This document shows, one piece after another, positions 28,304-36,356 of a stretch of 64,000 nucleotides of DNA; positions within the stretch are counted from its first letter, which is position 1; each line of letters begins with the position of its first letter. The position numbers were made by a program, and so were the translations under genes. Origin of the DNA: Mycolicibacterium aromaticivorans JS19b1 = JCM 16368 (GTDB lineage Bacteria > Actinomycetota > Actinomycetes > Mycobacteriales > Mycobacteriaceae); contig NZ_JALN02000001.1 of NCBI RefSeq assembly GCF_000559085.1, positions 2,170,001-2,234,000 on the forward strand. Direction: 5' to 3'. Under the pieces are notes generated by a model. That model saw only the letters and a list, made by a program, of their open reading frames with translations, did no database searches and was not told where the DNA came from.

Positions 28304-29197
28304 TCAGTCGCTCATCGCCGCTTCTACGAGGAGAGCGAACCCGAAGTAGAGATGGCTGAGTCCGGTGATGGCGAGCAGCACCGCGTACTTGTAGTAGTGC
28401 TCGTTGGCCTCTTCCTCCATGAGTGCGGCGAGGTTTTCCCTTTCGCCAGAGAAGTGGATGACATCTCCGTATTGGAAGGTGAGGATCAGTTCTTCGGGTT
28501 TGATGTTGTTGTAGCTGTAGGGGAAGTCCGATGGGCCGTCCCTGGGTGCGGCTTTACGGCAGACGATGGTTTCCAGGAGCTGGTTCATCAGCTTCCCGCG
28601 TGCCGAAACCCATTGCTGAAGAGTGGCGTTGGCGCTTTTGCGTTCGGAAGCGGGGATGTCTTTGAGGGCCTGGAACAGTCTGCCTTTCACCTTGTCGAAC
28701 GGTGCGTCTTCGTTGCCGCTGTGGAGCTGCCGGAAGGCCAGAGCGGCGGCGGAGAATGCCTCGTCGCTGGGGTAGTCGAGTTCGACGGTGGATACGTCGC
28801 CGTGGTCGAAGAGTCGCAGGCGGCTATCGGCATTGATCGCGGAGTAGGCGGCGAGGCGGCGGCACACTTTGACGAAGCGGCTACCGATCAGGCGGTCCTC
28901 GTCGGAAAGTGTGGGCAGACGTGGAAATTTGGTGGGGTCGGGGAGGTCGAAAGCGTAGGCAAGTTTCTCCCAGCGATGTCGGAATCCCTTAGTGCCTGCT
29001 TGGCTGGCGTGCTCGATCAGGGGAGGTTCGAACGCGAGTGGGTAGGGGTGGATGGTGTCCTGGTAGGGCGTCATCGTGATCGACGTCGTGCCAAGAAGCG
29101 GATTGAGCTTCTTGTCCACGATCTTGGCCATCGAGACGAAGTCGAACCACTCGACGGTCACGATCTCGGCGGCTTCCAGGTCTTCCCTGCTGGTCAT
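28304..29197 (-). CDS. Unknown 297-residue protein of the flp element, C-terminal membrane helix
   Basis: I do not recognise this protein. It begins M-T-S-R-E-D-L-E-A-A-E-I, is rich in charged and aromatic residues, and ends with a hydrophobic stretch (A-V-L-L-A-I-T-G-L-S-H-L-Y-F-G-F-A-L-L) about ten residues before the C-terminus, consistent with a tail anchor. AGGAG lies upstream of the ATG. No recombinase catalytic residues are seen, so it is not a third integrase. It is the third gene after the two recombinases, 15 bp from the second. It may be cargo, such as a defence or toxin component, or an accessory transposition factor unlike TnpC. Confidence 0.75.
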   Translation of the reverse strand: MTSREDLEAAEIVTVEWFDFVSMAKIVDKKLNPLLGTTSITMTPYQDTIHPYPLAFEPPLIEHASQAGTKGFRHRWEKLAYAFDLPDPTKFPRLPTLSDEDRLIGSRFVKVCRRLAAYSAINADSRLRLFDHGDVSTVELDYPSDEAFSAAALAFRQLHSGNEDAPFDKVKGRLFQALKDIPASERKSANATLQQWVSARGKLMNQLLETIVCRKAAPRDGPSDFPYSYNNIKPEELILTFQYGDVIHFSGERENLAALMEEEANEHYYKYAVLLAITGLSHLYFGFALLVEAAMSD

Positions 29198-29212
29198 CTC
29201 GGCGCGGTCTCC

Positions 29213-31309
29213 TTAGCGGCAGTTTCTCGGGGTCACTGGTTGGTCCAATTCTGTGAGCAGGTCGATGATGCGCTCCCGAATTCGTTGGTGTCGCTCGACT
29301 TCTCGGGTCCGGCCGCGCTCTTTGGCGTCGGCAATCAGTTCTTCCTCCACGACAACGCGGTCCCGCAGCCTGTCGGCGTACGCAGGGGTCGTGACGAACT
29401 TCGAGCACGACAGATAGAGGTCACACTCACAGGGTCCTTCCTGGGGAAGTCTCAGGCATCTGCCGAGTTCCAGTTCGGTTTTGAGGAAGTTGGTTTTCAG
29501 CCAGTTGACGGCGTCGTCACCGAGCTGTCCGTTACGGATGGCCTCTGCTTGCGGTCCGGCAAGGACTGCGCCAGGAGTCAGGATCGAAGCGTAGTCCGCC
29601 AGGACGGTCGGATCGGTCATGTTGACGTAGGTCATCGACATGCCGGCGCTTTGGTGACCGAGCACTTTCATGATGGTTTGCAGCCGGGCGCCTTTCTCTC
29701 CCAGTTCGGTTCCGAGGGTGTGCCGAAAGCGGTGTGGGTTGACCCTTCCGCTGCCGTCGGGCCCGATCAGACCCGCTGCAGCAGAGGCGATCGTCAGGCC
29801 ACCGACAAACAGATAGTCGCTGCTGGCCAGTCGGCCATGCTGGAGAAACAGATAGCGGACCGGATGTCCCAGGTCGGCGTCGTAGATCGCGCGGTCCGGT
29901 TGGCCCTTGCGGATCGCCAGGACGGTGTGGATCGCGTCGGCCGCTTCCTCGTGCAGGGGCACCATCCGTTCTTTGCCGGACTTTCCGGCCGCGAGGCGAA
30001 GGCGTGCAGTGCCGTCCGGGTAGCTGCTGAGGCAGTCCAGGTGCAGCTTGCGGATCTCGCCACGGCGCGCCCCACTCCAGCGGGCGACCAGCAGGGCGCA
30101 GCGCTGCAGAGGGCATTCGAGGTTTCTGATCGCTTCCAGGAGCGGCTCCAGGACATCGGCCGGGATGGCCCGGGGAACGCGAATGATCATCCTTGGAACA
30201 TCGCTTGGCCCTATCGGGGATCGGACGGGCACTCCTTCCCATTCCGCTTCTGCAGCTCTGCGGAAAAACATCGAGACCTGGTGAATGATCAGGCGCTGGT
30301 AACTGATGCTGAGCGGATTGTGCGGTGCCGCGAGCTTGCGTTGCGACCTGAGCCAGGTCATGAACTCGATCATGTCGTCGCGAGTGAGTTCTTCGAGGCT
30401 CACCAGATTCGGGCGCTTCTGTTCGATCCAGTCAGAAAGTCTTCGCAGTGCAGCGCGGGTTTGGTCGACGGAATTGGGACGGTCGAGCAGCTTCCGCTCG
30501 GCGACGTATCTCTCCAGCACCGGTCGGATGGTCTCGAGGTTGCTCACCGGGCGAATCGGTTTAAACCGGTTCCGCATCGGCATCTCGTCCACGATTCCAG
30601 CGTGGTAGAGCGCGATGCCGGTTTGGAATGTGTACGAGTTCCACACCCTGGGAGCAGTTTTCAACGTCTTGGCCGGCAGGACGGTATCGATCTCTGGGAT
30701 CTCGGCGACGTTGTGGATGACGGTCCGCATCGACTCGATGTCGTCGATGGTGATCTGGTTGATGTCGCTAATGCCCTTGTGCAACAGCAGGCGTGGGATA
30801 GCCCAGTGGATACGTTGGCGGTTGTCGGCGTCGCAGTGCCCGAGATCAACCTGCCGCCGAAGCAGCGCGTCGACCTCGCTGGTGAGCGGCAGCCCCATCG
30901 TGTCGGCGACGACCCACGGCTTGAGTATTCCGATGCCCAGCAGCCATCCCCAGTCGAGTTGGATGCGGCCAGTCAGCCCGAGATAGACAAGGTAGGGGCG
31001 GGCTTGGTGGTTGATCCAGCCAGCGGTGTGGTCGAAATCGTCGTCGGGGGTCTTGCGGCGAGACTGCACTTCGCCGTTGCGCCATCCGACTCGCTCTCGC
31101 AGCGGCCGTTCGAACCACGACCGCAGATCGGGATAGGTGTCGACGAACCGGGTTCGATAGTTCCACAGGTATCGTTGCCATTCGTCGGTTCCGCCGGTTG
31201 CTGCGATGTATCGACGGTATTCTCGCTCTGGCACATGGGAATTGAGCTTTCCGCGACGAACCGGCGGGTTGCCTGATGATGACGACGATCGTGCCGACGA
31301 CCGTGTCAC
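29213..31309 (-). CDS. TnpB-like tyrosine recombinase (flp element)
   Basis: A 698-residue site-specific recombinase, long like TnpB of Tn554 (about 630). The catalytic arginine is in W-S-G-A-R-R-G-E-I, the box II H-x-x-R in H-R-F-R-H-T-L, and the G-H-Q-S-A-G-M-S-M-T-Y segment holds the box II His and nucleophilic Tyr. A C-terminal cysteine cluster (C-E-C-D-L-Y-L-S-C-S-K-F) and a charged helix follow. The GTG start overlaps the stop of the preceding recombinase gene by four bases. The two proteins probably act together on the element ends. Confidence 0.9.
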   Translation of the reverse strand: MTRSSARSSSSSGNPPVRRGKLNSHVPEREYRRYIAATGGTDEWQRYLWNYRTRFVDTYPDLRSWFERPLRERVGWRNGEVQSRRKTPDDDFDHTAGWINHQARPYLVYLGLTGRIQLDWGWLLGIGILKPWVVADTMGLPLTSEVDALLRRQVDLGHCDADNRQRIHWAIPRLLLHKGISDINQITIDDIESMRTVIHNVAEIPEIDTVLPAKTLKTAPRVWNSYTFQTGIALYHAGIVDEMPMRNRFKPIRPVSNLETIRPVLERYVAERKLLDRPNSVDQTRAALRRLSDWIEQKRPNLVSLEELTRDDMIEFMTWLRSQRKLAAPHNPLSISYQRLIIHQVSMFFRRAAEAEWEGVPVRSPIGPSDVPRMIIRVPRAIPADVLEPLLEAIRNLECPLQRCALLVARWSGARRGEIRKLHLDCLSSYPDGTARLRLAAGKSGKERMVPLHEEAADAIHTVLAIRKGQPDRAIYDADLGHPVRYLFLQHGRLASSDYLFVGGLTIASAAAGLIGPDGSGRVNPHRFRHTLGTELGEKGARLQTIMKVLGHQSAGMSMTYVNMTDPTVLADYASILTPGAVLAGPQAEAIRNGQLGDDAVNWLKTNFLKTELELGRCLRLPQEGPCECDLYLSCSKFVTTPAYADRLRDRVVVEEELIADAKERGRTREVERHQRIRERIIDLLTELDQPVTPRNCR

Positions 31310-32445
31310 TGCGCCGCTCCGCCCAGAAGGGCTTGCTGGTAGTCCTGGAGCACTTCATGATCGCTCACTCGGGTGTAGACCCGTGTGGATTCCGGGCTCG
31401 CGTGCCCAAGTCGGGTCGACAACGTCAACTCGCGCATCCCGAGTTCGGTCATTCGGGTGGCGTGGGTGTGCCGCAGGCTATGCGGTGTCAACCACGGCGT
31501 CCGCACTCCCGCCCGATCAGCCGCTCTGGTGAACATGCGGAAAAGGCCGTTGTAACTCAACGGTTCATGCCGGCGAGAGCCCTTGCCGCCGACCAAGAAG
31601 ATGTATTCGCAGTCAACGTCCTGCGGGCGTTCCAGCATCACGTACCTATTGAGGGCCGGCAGTCCTCTGTCCTCGTACAGGTCGACCATGCGGTCTCGAC
31701 GCGACTTCTGCCGCACTCCTTTCGGGTGGGTATTGCGCGTTCTCACCGCGATCCGGCGTCGCCCATACTGCACATCTTCGAACTGCAGCCCCAACACTTC
31801 ACCCGGTCGCAGGCCGCCCTCCCACATCAACTCCATCAGGGCTTGATCACGCAACCGAGGCATCACCTCCAACAGTCGCAGGTAGACATCGTCGGGAATC
31901 GGGCGCGGCAGCGGATCAACGGTTTTCAAGCGAAGCACTCGCCTGATCGGACGCTGCTTAGCACTGGTCAACAGTGGTGGTCGATACCGCGCAGGGACCC
32001 GGGCGGCGGCAGTATCCAGCCGCTTGGCCAGCGGGTTCTCCGCAGCGTCGTAGCGGCCCGCTGTAATGAGGAACTCGTAGAACGTCGAAACGCCGGCCAA
32101 CACACGATTGCAGGTTCTCGCCGACAACACCCGCCCACCTGATTCCGCGACGACGCCCACGCCAAGCCGCTGCACCCTGCGTTTCGACGATTGCGTTCGC
32201 AGCCAATGCAAAAAATCGACCGACAACGGTGCGCTGAACTCGCGAACCGAAAGGTTCCGCGTCTCAAGGAAGCGCAGCAGCTTCAACGAATCGTAGGCAT
32301 AGGCCCGAACTGTGTTGGGCGACAGCAGCCTCACCGTCAGGAAATCGAGGAACGCTTCAACGTCGGGATCAACTTGTCCATCAGTCCGCACCAGGACGTA
32401 CGGCGACTTCCCATCCAGCGGTTCTTCCACATTCACCACACGCAT
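31306..32445 (-). CDS. TnpA-like tyrosine recombinase (flp element)
   Basis: A 379-residue tyrosine recombinase similar in size to TnpA of Tn554 (361). The N-terminal SAM-like domain contains S-P-N-T-V-R-A-Y-A-Y. Catalytic residues are R in G-G-L-R-P-G-E-V, H-x-x-R in H-S-L-R-H-T-H-A-T, and Tyr in R-V-Y-T-R-V-S-D after G-H-A-S-P-E-S-T. All key residues are present, so it should be active. It is the first gene of the element, 68 bp inside the AAGTTATC end. Confidence 0.92.
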   Translation of the reverse strand: MRVVNVEEPLDGKSPYVLVRTDGQVDPDVEAFLDFLTVRLLSPNTVRAYAYDSLKLLRFLETRNLSVREFSAPLSVDFLHWLRTQSSKRRVQRLGVGVVAESGGRVLSARTCNRVLAGVSTFYEFLITAGRYDAAENPLAKRLDTAAARVPARYRPPLLTSAKQRPIRRVLRLKTVDPLPRPIPDDVYLRLLEVMPRLRDQALMELMWEGGLRPGEVLGLQFEDVQYGRRRIAVRTRNTHPKGVRQKSRRDRMVDLYEDRGLPALNRYVMLERPQDVDCEYIFLVGGKGSRRHEPLSYNGLFRMFTRAADRAGVRTPWLTPHSLRHTHATRMTELGMRELTLSTRLGHASPESTRVYTRVSDHEVLQDYQQALLGGAAQ

Positions 32446-32497
32446 AGCGCGGAACTAAACCACGGCAACACCCCCTCGCACCTGCTGCAACGCCCAC

Positions 32498-32510
32498 AGT
32501 GTCCAGATAA
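32498..32510 (-). repeat. Right terminal inverted repeat of the flp element
   Basis: On the minus strand TTATCTGGACACT, a perfect match to 28243-28255. The extra AAG (complement of 32511-32513) lies between it and the CGT flank. Confidence 0.9.
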
Positions 32511-32514
32511 CTTC

Positions 32515-32598
32515 GTACTCCACCGTCGACATCCCGGCATCGTCGACCGCCGCCATCATCATCCGCACCTTCAATCTTCGAAACACATTGTTGCTCAA
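32515..32598 (-). pseudogene. flp: flp prepilin gene, 5' fragment (cut by mobile element)
   Basis: From a TTG with GGAGG seven bases upstream, 28 codons encode S-N-N-V-F-R-R-L-K-V-R and D-A-G-M-S-T-V-E-Y, the leader and cleavage motif (G/M-S-T-V-E-Y) of an Flp prepilin. The frame then runs into the element and stops at 32455 after foreign residues. Joined to 28121-28240 it gives a normal 67-residue prepilin. Its ribosome site and the tadC stop 22 bp upstream are intact. Confidence 0.85.
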
Positions 32599-32620
32599 TT
32601 GTTTTCCTCCCTTGCTCTCT

Positions 32621-33190
32621 TTACAGAATTCCCGACGCGAACACGTCACCGGCCAATCCGGCCACCACCGGCACAATGCCCAGGCACACGAAAGCCGGAA
32701 GAAAACACAGCCCCAGCGGTCCGGCGATCAGCACCGAGGCTCGCTCGGCGGCCGCCGCCGCAGTATGGCCGGCACTCTGCCGCGACTGCTCGGCTAGTTC
32801 GGCCACCCCCTGTGCCAGTGCGCTTCCCGACGACGCCGACCGGCGTGCCAGTCTGGTCAGGGCATCGCTGTCCTCGCCGGGCTGCGGGCACCAAGCCGTG
32901 TCGGCGTCGGCGCCCAGCGCCAACAGGTCCGCGGCGCGCCGCAAGACCGCACCGAGCCGATCCGGTGCCGAGGGTGCCGTCGCCGCGGCCGCAGCGGACA
33001 CCGACATTCCGCCCGCCAGGCATACCGCGAACACGTCGAGCGCCGACGCGGTCGCCAGCGGGTCTGGACGCGCATCTTCGCAGCGGACAGCTGTAGAAGT
33101 ACTGGGGGCGAGCCCTATTCGGCGACGCAGCACCAGCGGGCCTGGCGCCAGAAGCACCGCGGCGGCTAACAACACTGCGGCCGTGGTCAC
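32621..33190 (-). CDS. TadC-like inner-membrane assembly protein (Rv3657c family)
   Basis: A 189-residue protein with an N-terminal helix and two C-terminal helices around a T2SSF (GspF-like) core: R-L-A-R-R-S-A-S-S-G-S-A-L-A-Q-G is the family's helical hairpin region. It forms, with the TadB-like protein, the membrane platform for Flp pilus assembly. The GTG start overlaps the tadB-like stop by four bases. The gene is intact although both its ATPase and pilin partners are broken. Confidence 0.83.
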   Translation of the reverse strand: MTTAAVLLAAAVLLAPGPLVLRRRIGLAPSTSTAVRCEDARPDPLATASALDVFAVCLAGGMSVSAAAAATAPSAPDRLGAVLRRAADLLALGADADTAWCPQPGEDSDALTRLARRSASSGSALAQGVAELAEQSRQSAGHTAAAAAERASVLIAGPLGLCFLPAFVCLGIVPVVAGLAGDVFASGIL

Positions 33191-33966
33191 GTCAGCAGCC
33201 GATCGGTGATGCGATCAGCCCACGCGAGCCCCGCGCAGACCAGCGCCACACCCACGGTCAACAGCCAGCCGCCCGCAGCGCCGCCGAGGAGAAATCCGAT
33301 CGGATGTGCACCGATCAGCTCACCGAGCAGGATCCCGAGCAGCGGTAGTCCGGCCAGGATCACCGCGGTCGCGCGCGCCCCGGCCAGGCCGGCGTCGACC
33401 CGCGCGGTGAACCGTTGCCGCTCGACGATGTCGCGGTGGGCGGTTCGGATCAGCGCCGCCATCGCCAATCCGTGATCGGCCGCCAGTTGCCAGCACACCG
33501 CGAGCCGCTCCCATTGCGCGGGAACCGAAGTCGCCTCAGCGAGCGCCCGCAGTCCTGTTCCGACGTCAGCGCCCAATCCGGCGCGGGCCGCGACCGACCG
33601 CAGCGCGGTGCCGATGGCGCCGCCGGACTCTGCGGCAGCGACGGCGAAGGCGCGCACCGGATGCGCACCCACTCGCAACTCGCCGGCCAGCGTCTCCAGC
33701 GCCGCCGCCAATGTACGGCCGGCCTCGCTGCGGTCCCGCCGCCACAGTCGACGGCGCCGCCGGTGGATCAGCGTGACACCCAGCATCACCGAAGCCAGCA
33801 GCGCGGCCGGCGGCAGCGCCATGGCGATGACCGCGAGAGACGCCACCAGCGCGGGCACCCGCGCACCGGCCCGCAGCGGCCCCAGTCCCAGCCGCGTCCG
33901 CGGCGGTGGCGGTGCCGCCAGCACTGCCAGCCCCAGAAGCACAGCAGCGACGGGTATTCCGGTCAT
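33187..33966 (-). CDS. TadB-like inner-membrane assembly protein (Rv3658c family)
   Basis: A 259-residue protein with three or four helices and a T2SSF domain (L-E-T-L-A-G-E-L-R-V-G-A-H-P-V-R-A-F-A). The ATG at 33966 overlaps the true stop of tadA (ATGA), a link that survives although the rest of tadA now lies 14 kb away. A longer upstream frame is the tadA 3' end read in another phase. The platform protein is intact but has lost its normal upstream promoter and coupling. Confidence 0.85.
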   Translation of the reverse strand: MTGIPVAAVLLGLAVLAAPPPPRTRLGLGPLRAGARVPALVASLAVIAMALPPAALLASVMLGVTLIHRRRRRLWRRDRSEAGRTLAAALETLAGELRVGAHPVRAFAVAAAESGGAIGTALRSVAARAGLGADVGTGLRALAEATSVPAQWERLAVCWQLAADHGLAMAALIRTAHRDIVERQRFTARVDAGLAGARATAVILAGLPLLGILLGELIGAHPIGFLLGGAAGGWLLTVGVALVCAGLAWADRITDRLLT

Positions 33967-34145
33967 GGCCGTCGCCGCTCGTCGATCAGTATCTGAAGTT
34001 GTTGCCGACCGTTCTGCCAGCCCCGGTCGGCGTGCCACGCCGTGATCGCATGCACGCCGCCACTGTCCGCGCGGCACATCACTGCGATCTCGGTGAGCCG
34101 GCGTGTGCCGTCGCGACGGCGGCCCACATGCACCACCGCCTGGAC
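33963..34145 (-). pseudogene. tadA: tadA ATPase gene, 3' fragment
   Basis: Sixty codons and a TGA encode V-Q-A-V-V-H-V-G-R-R-R-D-G-T-R-R-L-T-E-I-A-V, the typical end of TadA/CpaF ATPases. The first codon GTC is the complement of the GAC direct repeat at the left edge of the 14-kb element; the same GTC ends the other fragment at 48201. Joined, they give a 388-residue TadA. There is no start codon here. Confidence 0.9.
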
Positions 34146-34148
34146 CAG

Positions 34149-34158
34149 TTATCAGGGG
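34149..34158 (+). repeat. Left terminal repeat of the tadA element
   Basis: TTATCAGGGG; nine of ten bases match the reverse complement of 48191-48200 (TTATCTGGGG). CAG precedes it, like AAG in the flp element. Confidence 0.82.
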
Positions 34159-34281
34159 ATACGCTCATTCATACGATCTACAATACGTGTCTACCTGCGT
34201 ATTTATCTACCGACACATGTATCCTCTTAGGTGTGGATAGCCAGAAAAATTTCGAGTTTGGACGGCGTGGCGCGACGGTAA
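34159..34281 (+). promoter_or_regulatory. AT-rich left end of the tadA element with TCTAC repeats
   Basis: This 120-bp stretch is clearly richer in A+T than its surroundings. TCTAC occurs three times in direct orientation (34177-34181, 34190-34194, 34206-34210), and the third is part of TTATCTACCGACAC, which resembles the element end. It may hold recombinase sites, a promoter for the following genes, or an operator for the XRE protein. No function is proven. Confidence 0.4.
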
Positions 34282-34311
34282 ATGTGGGATACCGGGGTAA
34301 AAATTCACCCC

Positions 34312-35013
34312 ATGGAACTACACGACAATCCCCAGCTTTTGGTGGAGACGTTCGTCGAGCAGCATGGCCTCGTCTTAGGGGAAACGCATGGCGATCTCTG
34401 TGCGCGGTTGGCGGAGGTCCCGGACCGGTTCGTGGATCAGGGCGACGACCCTCGGGGTATCACGGTGTCGTGCACATTGCTGGAGACGTTGCTGTTCTCA
34501 AGGTGGCGGCGACAGACCGAGGATTCAACGTTAAAAGCCATCAAGGGCAACGGGTTCGGGATCGTCTTGGTCGACGGGAAGGGAACCCGAATTGGGGTGC
34601 GAAAGCACCCCCGCAACTGGGACGGCAGCCTGCTCGAACCGGTGCCGTATGTGCCAGGCGGGGCTCAGCTGAGCCTCGAGGAGGAGTTGGGGCATCCGAT
34701 CGGCGGCGAGGATGGCATTCCGGAGCCGCCGGGTTATCGGCAATACGTGTTGTGGTGGCCGGGCAGTCTGGGCCTGGGCGGTGCGGTGCTGGCTGCGGGT
34801 GTGCTCACCGACAAGGTGCAGGTTCTTTACGCCAGAACACCGTTGCCGGCACCGATCATGGAGCAGCGCTCCAAGACGATCTCCATGAGGGATGCACTGG
34901 AGAAGGGCGCTGGGCAGGGAACTTCTGGAAAGCGGCGCCGGGACGAGGATTTCGCCGGTATCGACGGAGTCGCCGAGGACACGCAGGAGGAAGCACCACC
35001 GGAATCGTCGTAG
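34312..35013 (+). CDS. Unknown protein paired with XRE-ImmA gene
   Basis: I do not recognise this 233-residue protein (M-E-L-H-D-N-P-Q-L-L-V-E start; an ATG at 34282 would add ten residues). The N-terminal two thirds are compact and hydrophobic in places (V-L-W-W-P-G-S-L-G-L-G-G). The last 45 residues are low complexity and charged (G-K-R-R-R-D-E-D-F then an acidic tail). The XRE-ImmA gene follows 64 bp downstream on the same strand. XRE-ImmA proteins often control or cleave a partner encoded next to them, so this could be a target or effector. That is inference. Confidence 0.65.
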   Translation: MELHDNPQLLVETFVEQHGLVLGETHGDLCARLAEVPDRFVDQGDDPRGITVSCTLLETLLFSRWRRQTEDSTLKAIKGNGFGIVLVDGKGTRIGVRKHPRNWDGSLLEPVPYVPGGAQLSLEEELGHPIGGEDGIPEPPGYRQYVLWWPGSLGLGGAVLAAGVLTDKVQVLYARTPLPAPIMEQRSKTISMRDALEKGAGQGTSGKRRRDEDFAGIDGVAEDTQEEAPPESS

Positions 35014-35077
35014 CCCTCATGCACAGTGTTGGGTGCATGAGAGGTCCCCAACCAGGTGATGTTGAATCGAGCGCACG

Positions 35078-36334
35078 ATGATTGAGGTTTTTGGTGCACG
35101 GGTCCGGCAGGCCCGTCTTCTGCGACGAATGACAGCAACTTCTGTGGTGGGCCTCGCGGGTTGGAGCAACGCCCGCCAGACGAAGATCGAAAAATCGCCG
35201 ACTATCTTGTTGTCTTTTCATGAGGTGGAGCGTTTGGCTGAGCTGTTCCGGTTCCCTGCACGGTTTTTCAGTTCAGAGCCGCAGTCTCGGGTATCGGCGG
35301 GCGAGTTGCTGTTCCGGGCGCCGAAGTCGATGACGGTCGGTGAGCAAGACTTCTTGGCGACGTTCGCCTCCCTGGCCGGCGATTTTCTGGGCGGTCTGGA
35401 TGAGATGTCGAAACTGCCGCCGGTGAAGATCCCCTCGGTGAGCGACGAGGGCCCGCGCCGTCCGAGCCTGGTTCAGGCCGCGGGGCGGCTGCGTGAGGCG
35501 ATGGGTCTGGAACCCGATGAGCCGCTGGACGATTTGATGTACGAAGCAGAACGGCTGGGCGCCCCGGTAATTGTGCGGCGCCGGGCTCCCGGCGAATGGG
35601 AGAGCGAGTTCGCGGCCACGCCAGGGCGGGCGCGTGACGAGAGGCACCTGGGCTATTCGAGTTGGGTGGGGCGGCACCGGGATCGCCCGCTGGTGGTGCT
35701 GCGTGAAACAGAGTCGTGGGAACGGACCCGCTTCACCGTGGCCCACGAGTTGGGGCATCTGGTATTGCACAGTCGCGCATACTGTTCGGTCAACTCCAGT
35801 GAAGAGCTGGAAGCCAACCGGTTCGCCACCGAGTTGTTGGCGCCGGTCGCGGCGATTGCGCCGGAACTGCCGCGGGTGATGTCGCTGTTGAACCTCAAAC
35901 CGCTCAAGGACAAGTGGGGATTGTCGCTGGGTTCGCTGATCATGCATATGCGGGACTCCGGTTTGATCGATGCGAAGCGTGCGAAAATGCTGACCACACA
36001 ACTGCATTCGCGGATAAACCCTGAGACGGGTCATACCTGGGGCATGACGGAGCCGGGGTGGAATGAACGAGATCCCGAACGGCCCCGGCTGCTGCGCAAA
36101 TGGGTGGAACGCTGCTACGGCGGCGCGTCTGTGCCGATGCTGGCCGCTCGCGAGTCGCTGATCTTCCCACCTGATCTGCTCGATTGGTTTCTGGCGACTC
36201 AACGACCTTCTCCTGGGACCGATCGGCACCCGGTGGCCGCCAGCGCCGGCTCCAGCGGCGCGGTCAGTGCGGCGCCTGAGTCCATGCCGCAGGTGGTCCG
36301 GCTCGACGACTTCCGCCGGGGTAAGACCCCGTGA
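35078..36334 (+). CDS. XRE-type regulator fused to ImmA/IrrE metallopeptidase domain
   Basis: A 418-residue protein. Residues about 5-60 form an XRE-like helix-turn-helix (V-R-Q-A-R-L-L-R-R-M-T, then S-N-A-R-Q-T-K-I-E-K). The middle holds the zinc motif H-E-L-G-H in F-T-V-A-H-E-L-G-H-L-V-L-H, followed by E-L-E-A-N-R-F-A, the third zinc ligand region of ImmA/IrrE (COG2856). The C-terminal 120 residues are unassigned. Such proteins relieve repression in mobile elements (ImmA of ICEBs1) or serve in toxin-antitoxin-like modules. It sits directly before tnpA, where it could control excision. Confidence 0.87.
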   Translation: MIEVFGARVRQARLLRRMTATSVVGLAGWSNARQTKIEKSPTILLSFHEVERLAELFRFPARFFSSEPQSRVSAGELLFRAPKSMTVGEQDFLATFASLAGDFLGGLDEMSKLPPVKIPSVSDEGPRRPSLVQAAGRLREAMGLEPDEPLDDLMYEAERLGAPVIVRRRAPGEWESEFAATPGRARDERHLGYSSWVGRHRDRPLVVLRETESWERTRFTVAHELGHLVLHSRAYCSVNSSEELEANRFATELLAPVAAIAPELPRVMSLLNLKPLKDKWGLSLGSLIMHMRDSGLIDAKRAKMLTTQLHSRINPETGHTWGMTEPGWNERDPERPRLLRKWVERCYGGASVPMLAARESLIFPPDLLDWFLATQRPSPGTDRHPVAASAGSSGAVSAAPESMPQVVRLDDFRRGKTP

Positions 36335-36356
36335 ACGCCAAGGGAGGATGCTGAGG

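Larger units (their letters stand above)
28243..32513 (-). mobile_element. 4.27-kb Tn554/RIT-like tyrosine-recombinase element inside flp
   Basis: In its own reading direction (minus strand) the element starts AAGTTATCTGGACACT and ends AGTGTCCAGATAA, with a perfect 13-bp terminal inverted repeat. It is flanked by the 3-bp direct repeat CGT (28240-28242 and 32514-32516). It carries two overlapping tyrosine-recombinase genes and one unknown gene, all on the minus strand. Joining the flanks restores a 67-residue Flp prepilin in frame, which proves insertion rather than gene divergence. Confidence 0.9.

Noticed and set aside
28304..29197. Third integrase, as in a recombinase-in-trio element
   Set aside because: No R...H-x-x-R...Y residues are present, so only two recombinases are encoded.
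28268..31276. Plus-strand open frame of about 1,000 codons across the recombinase genes
   Set aside because: It lies exactly antisense to two recombinases with all catalytic motifs; it has no motif or ribosome site and is a high-GC shadow.
33187..34077. Longer start for the TadB-like protein
   Set aside because: The upstream part is the tadA tail read in another phase; the ATGA overlap at 33966 fixes the start.
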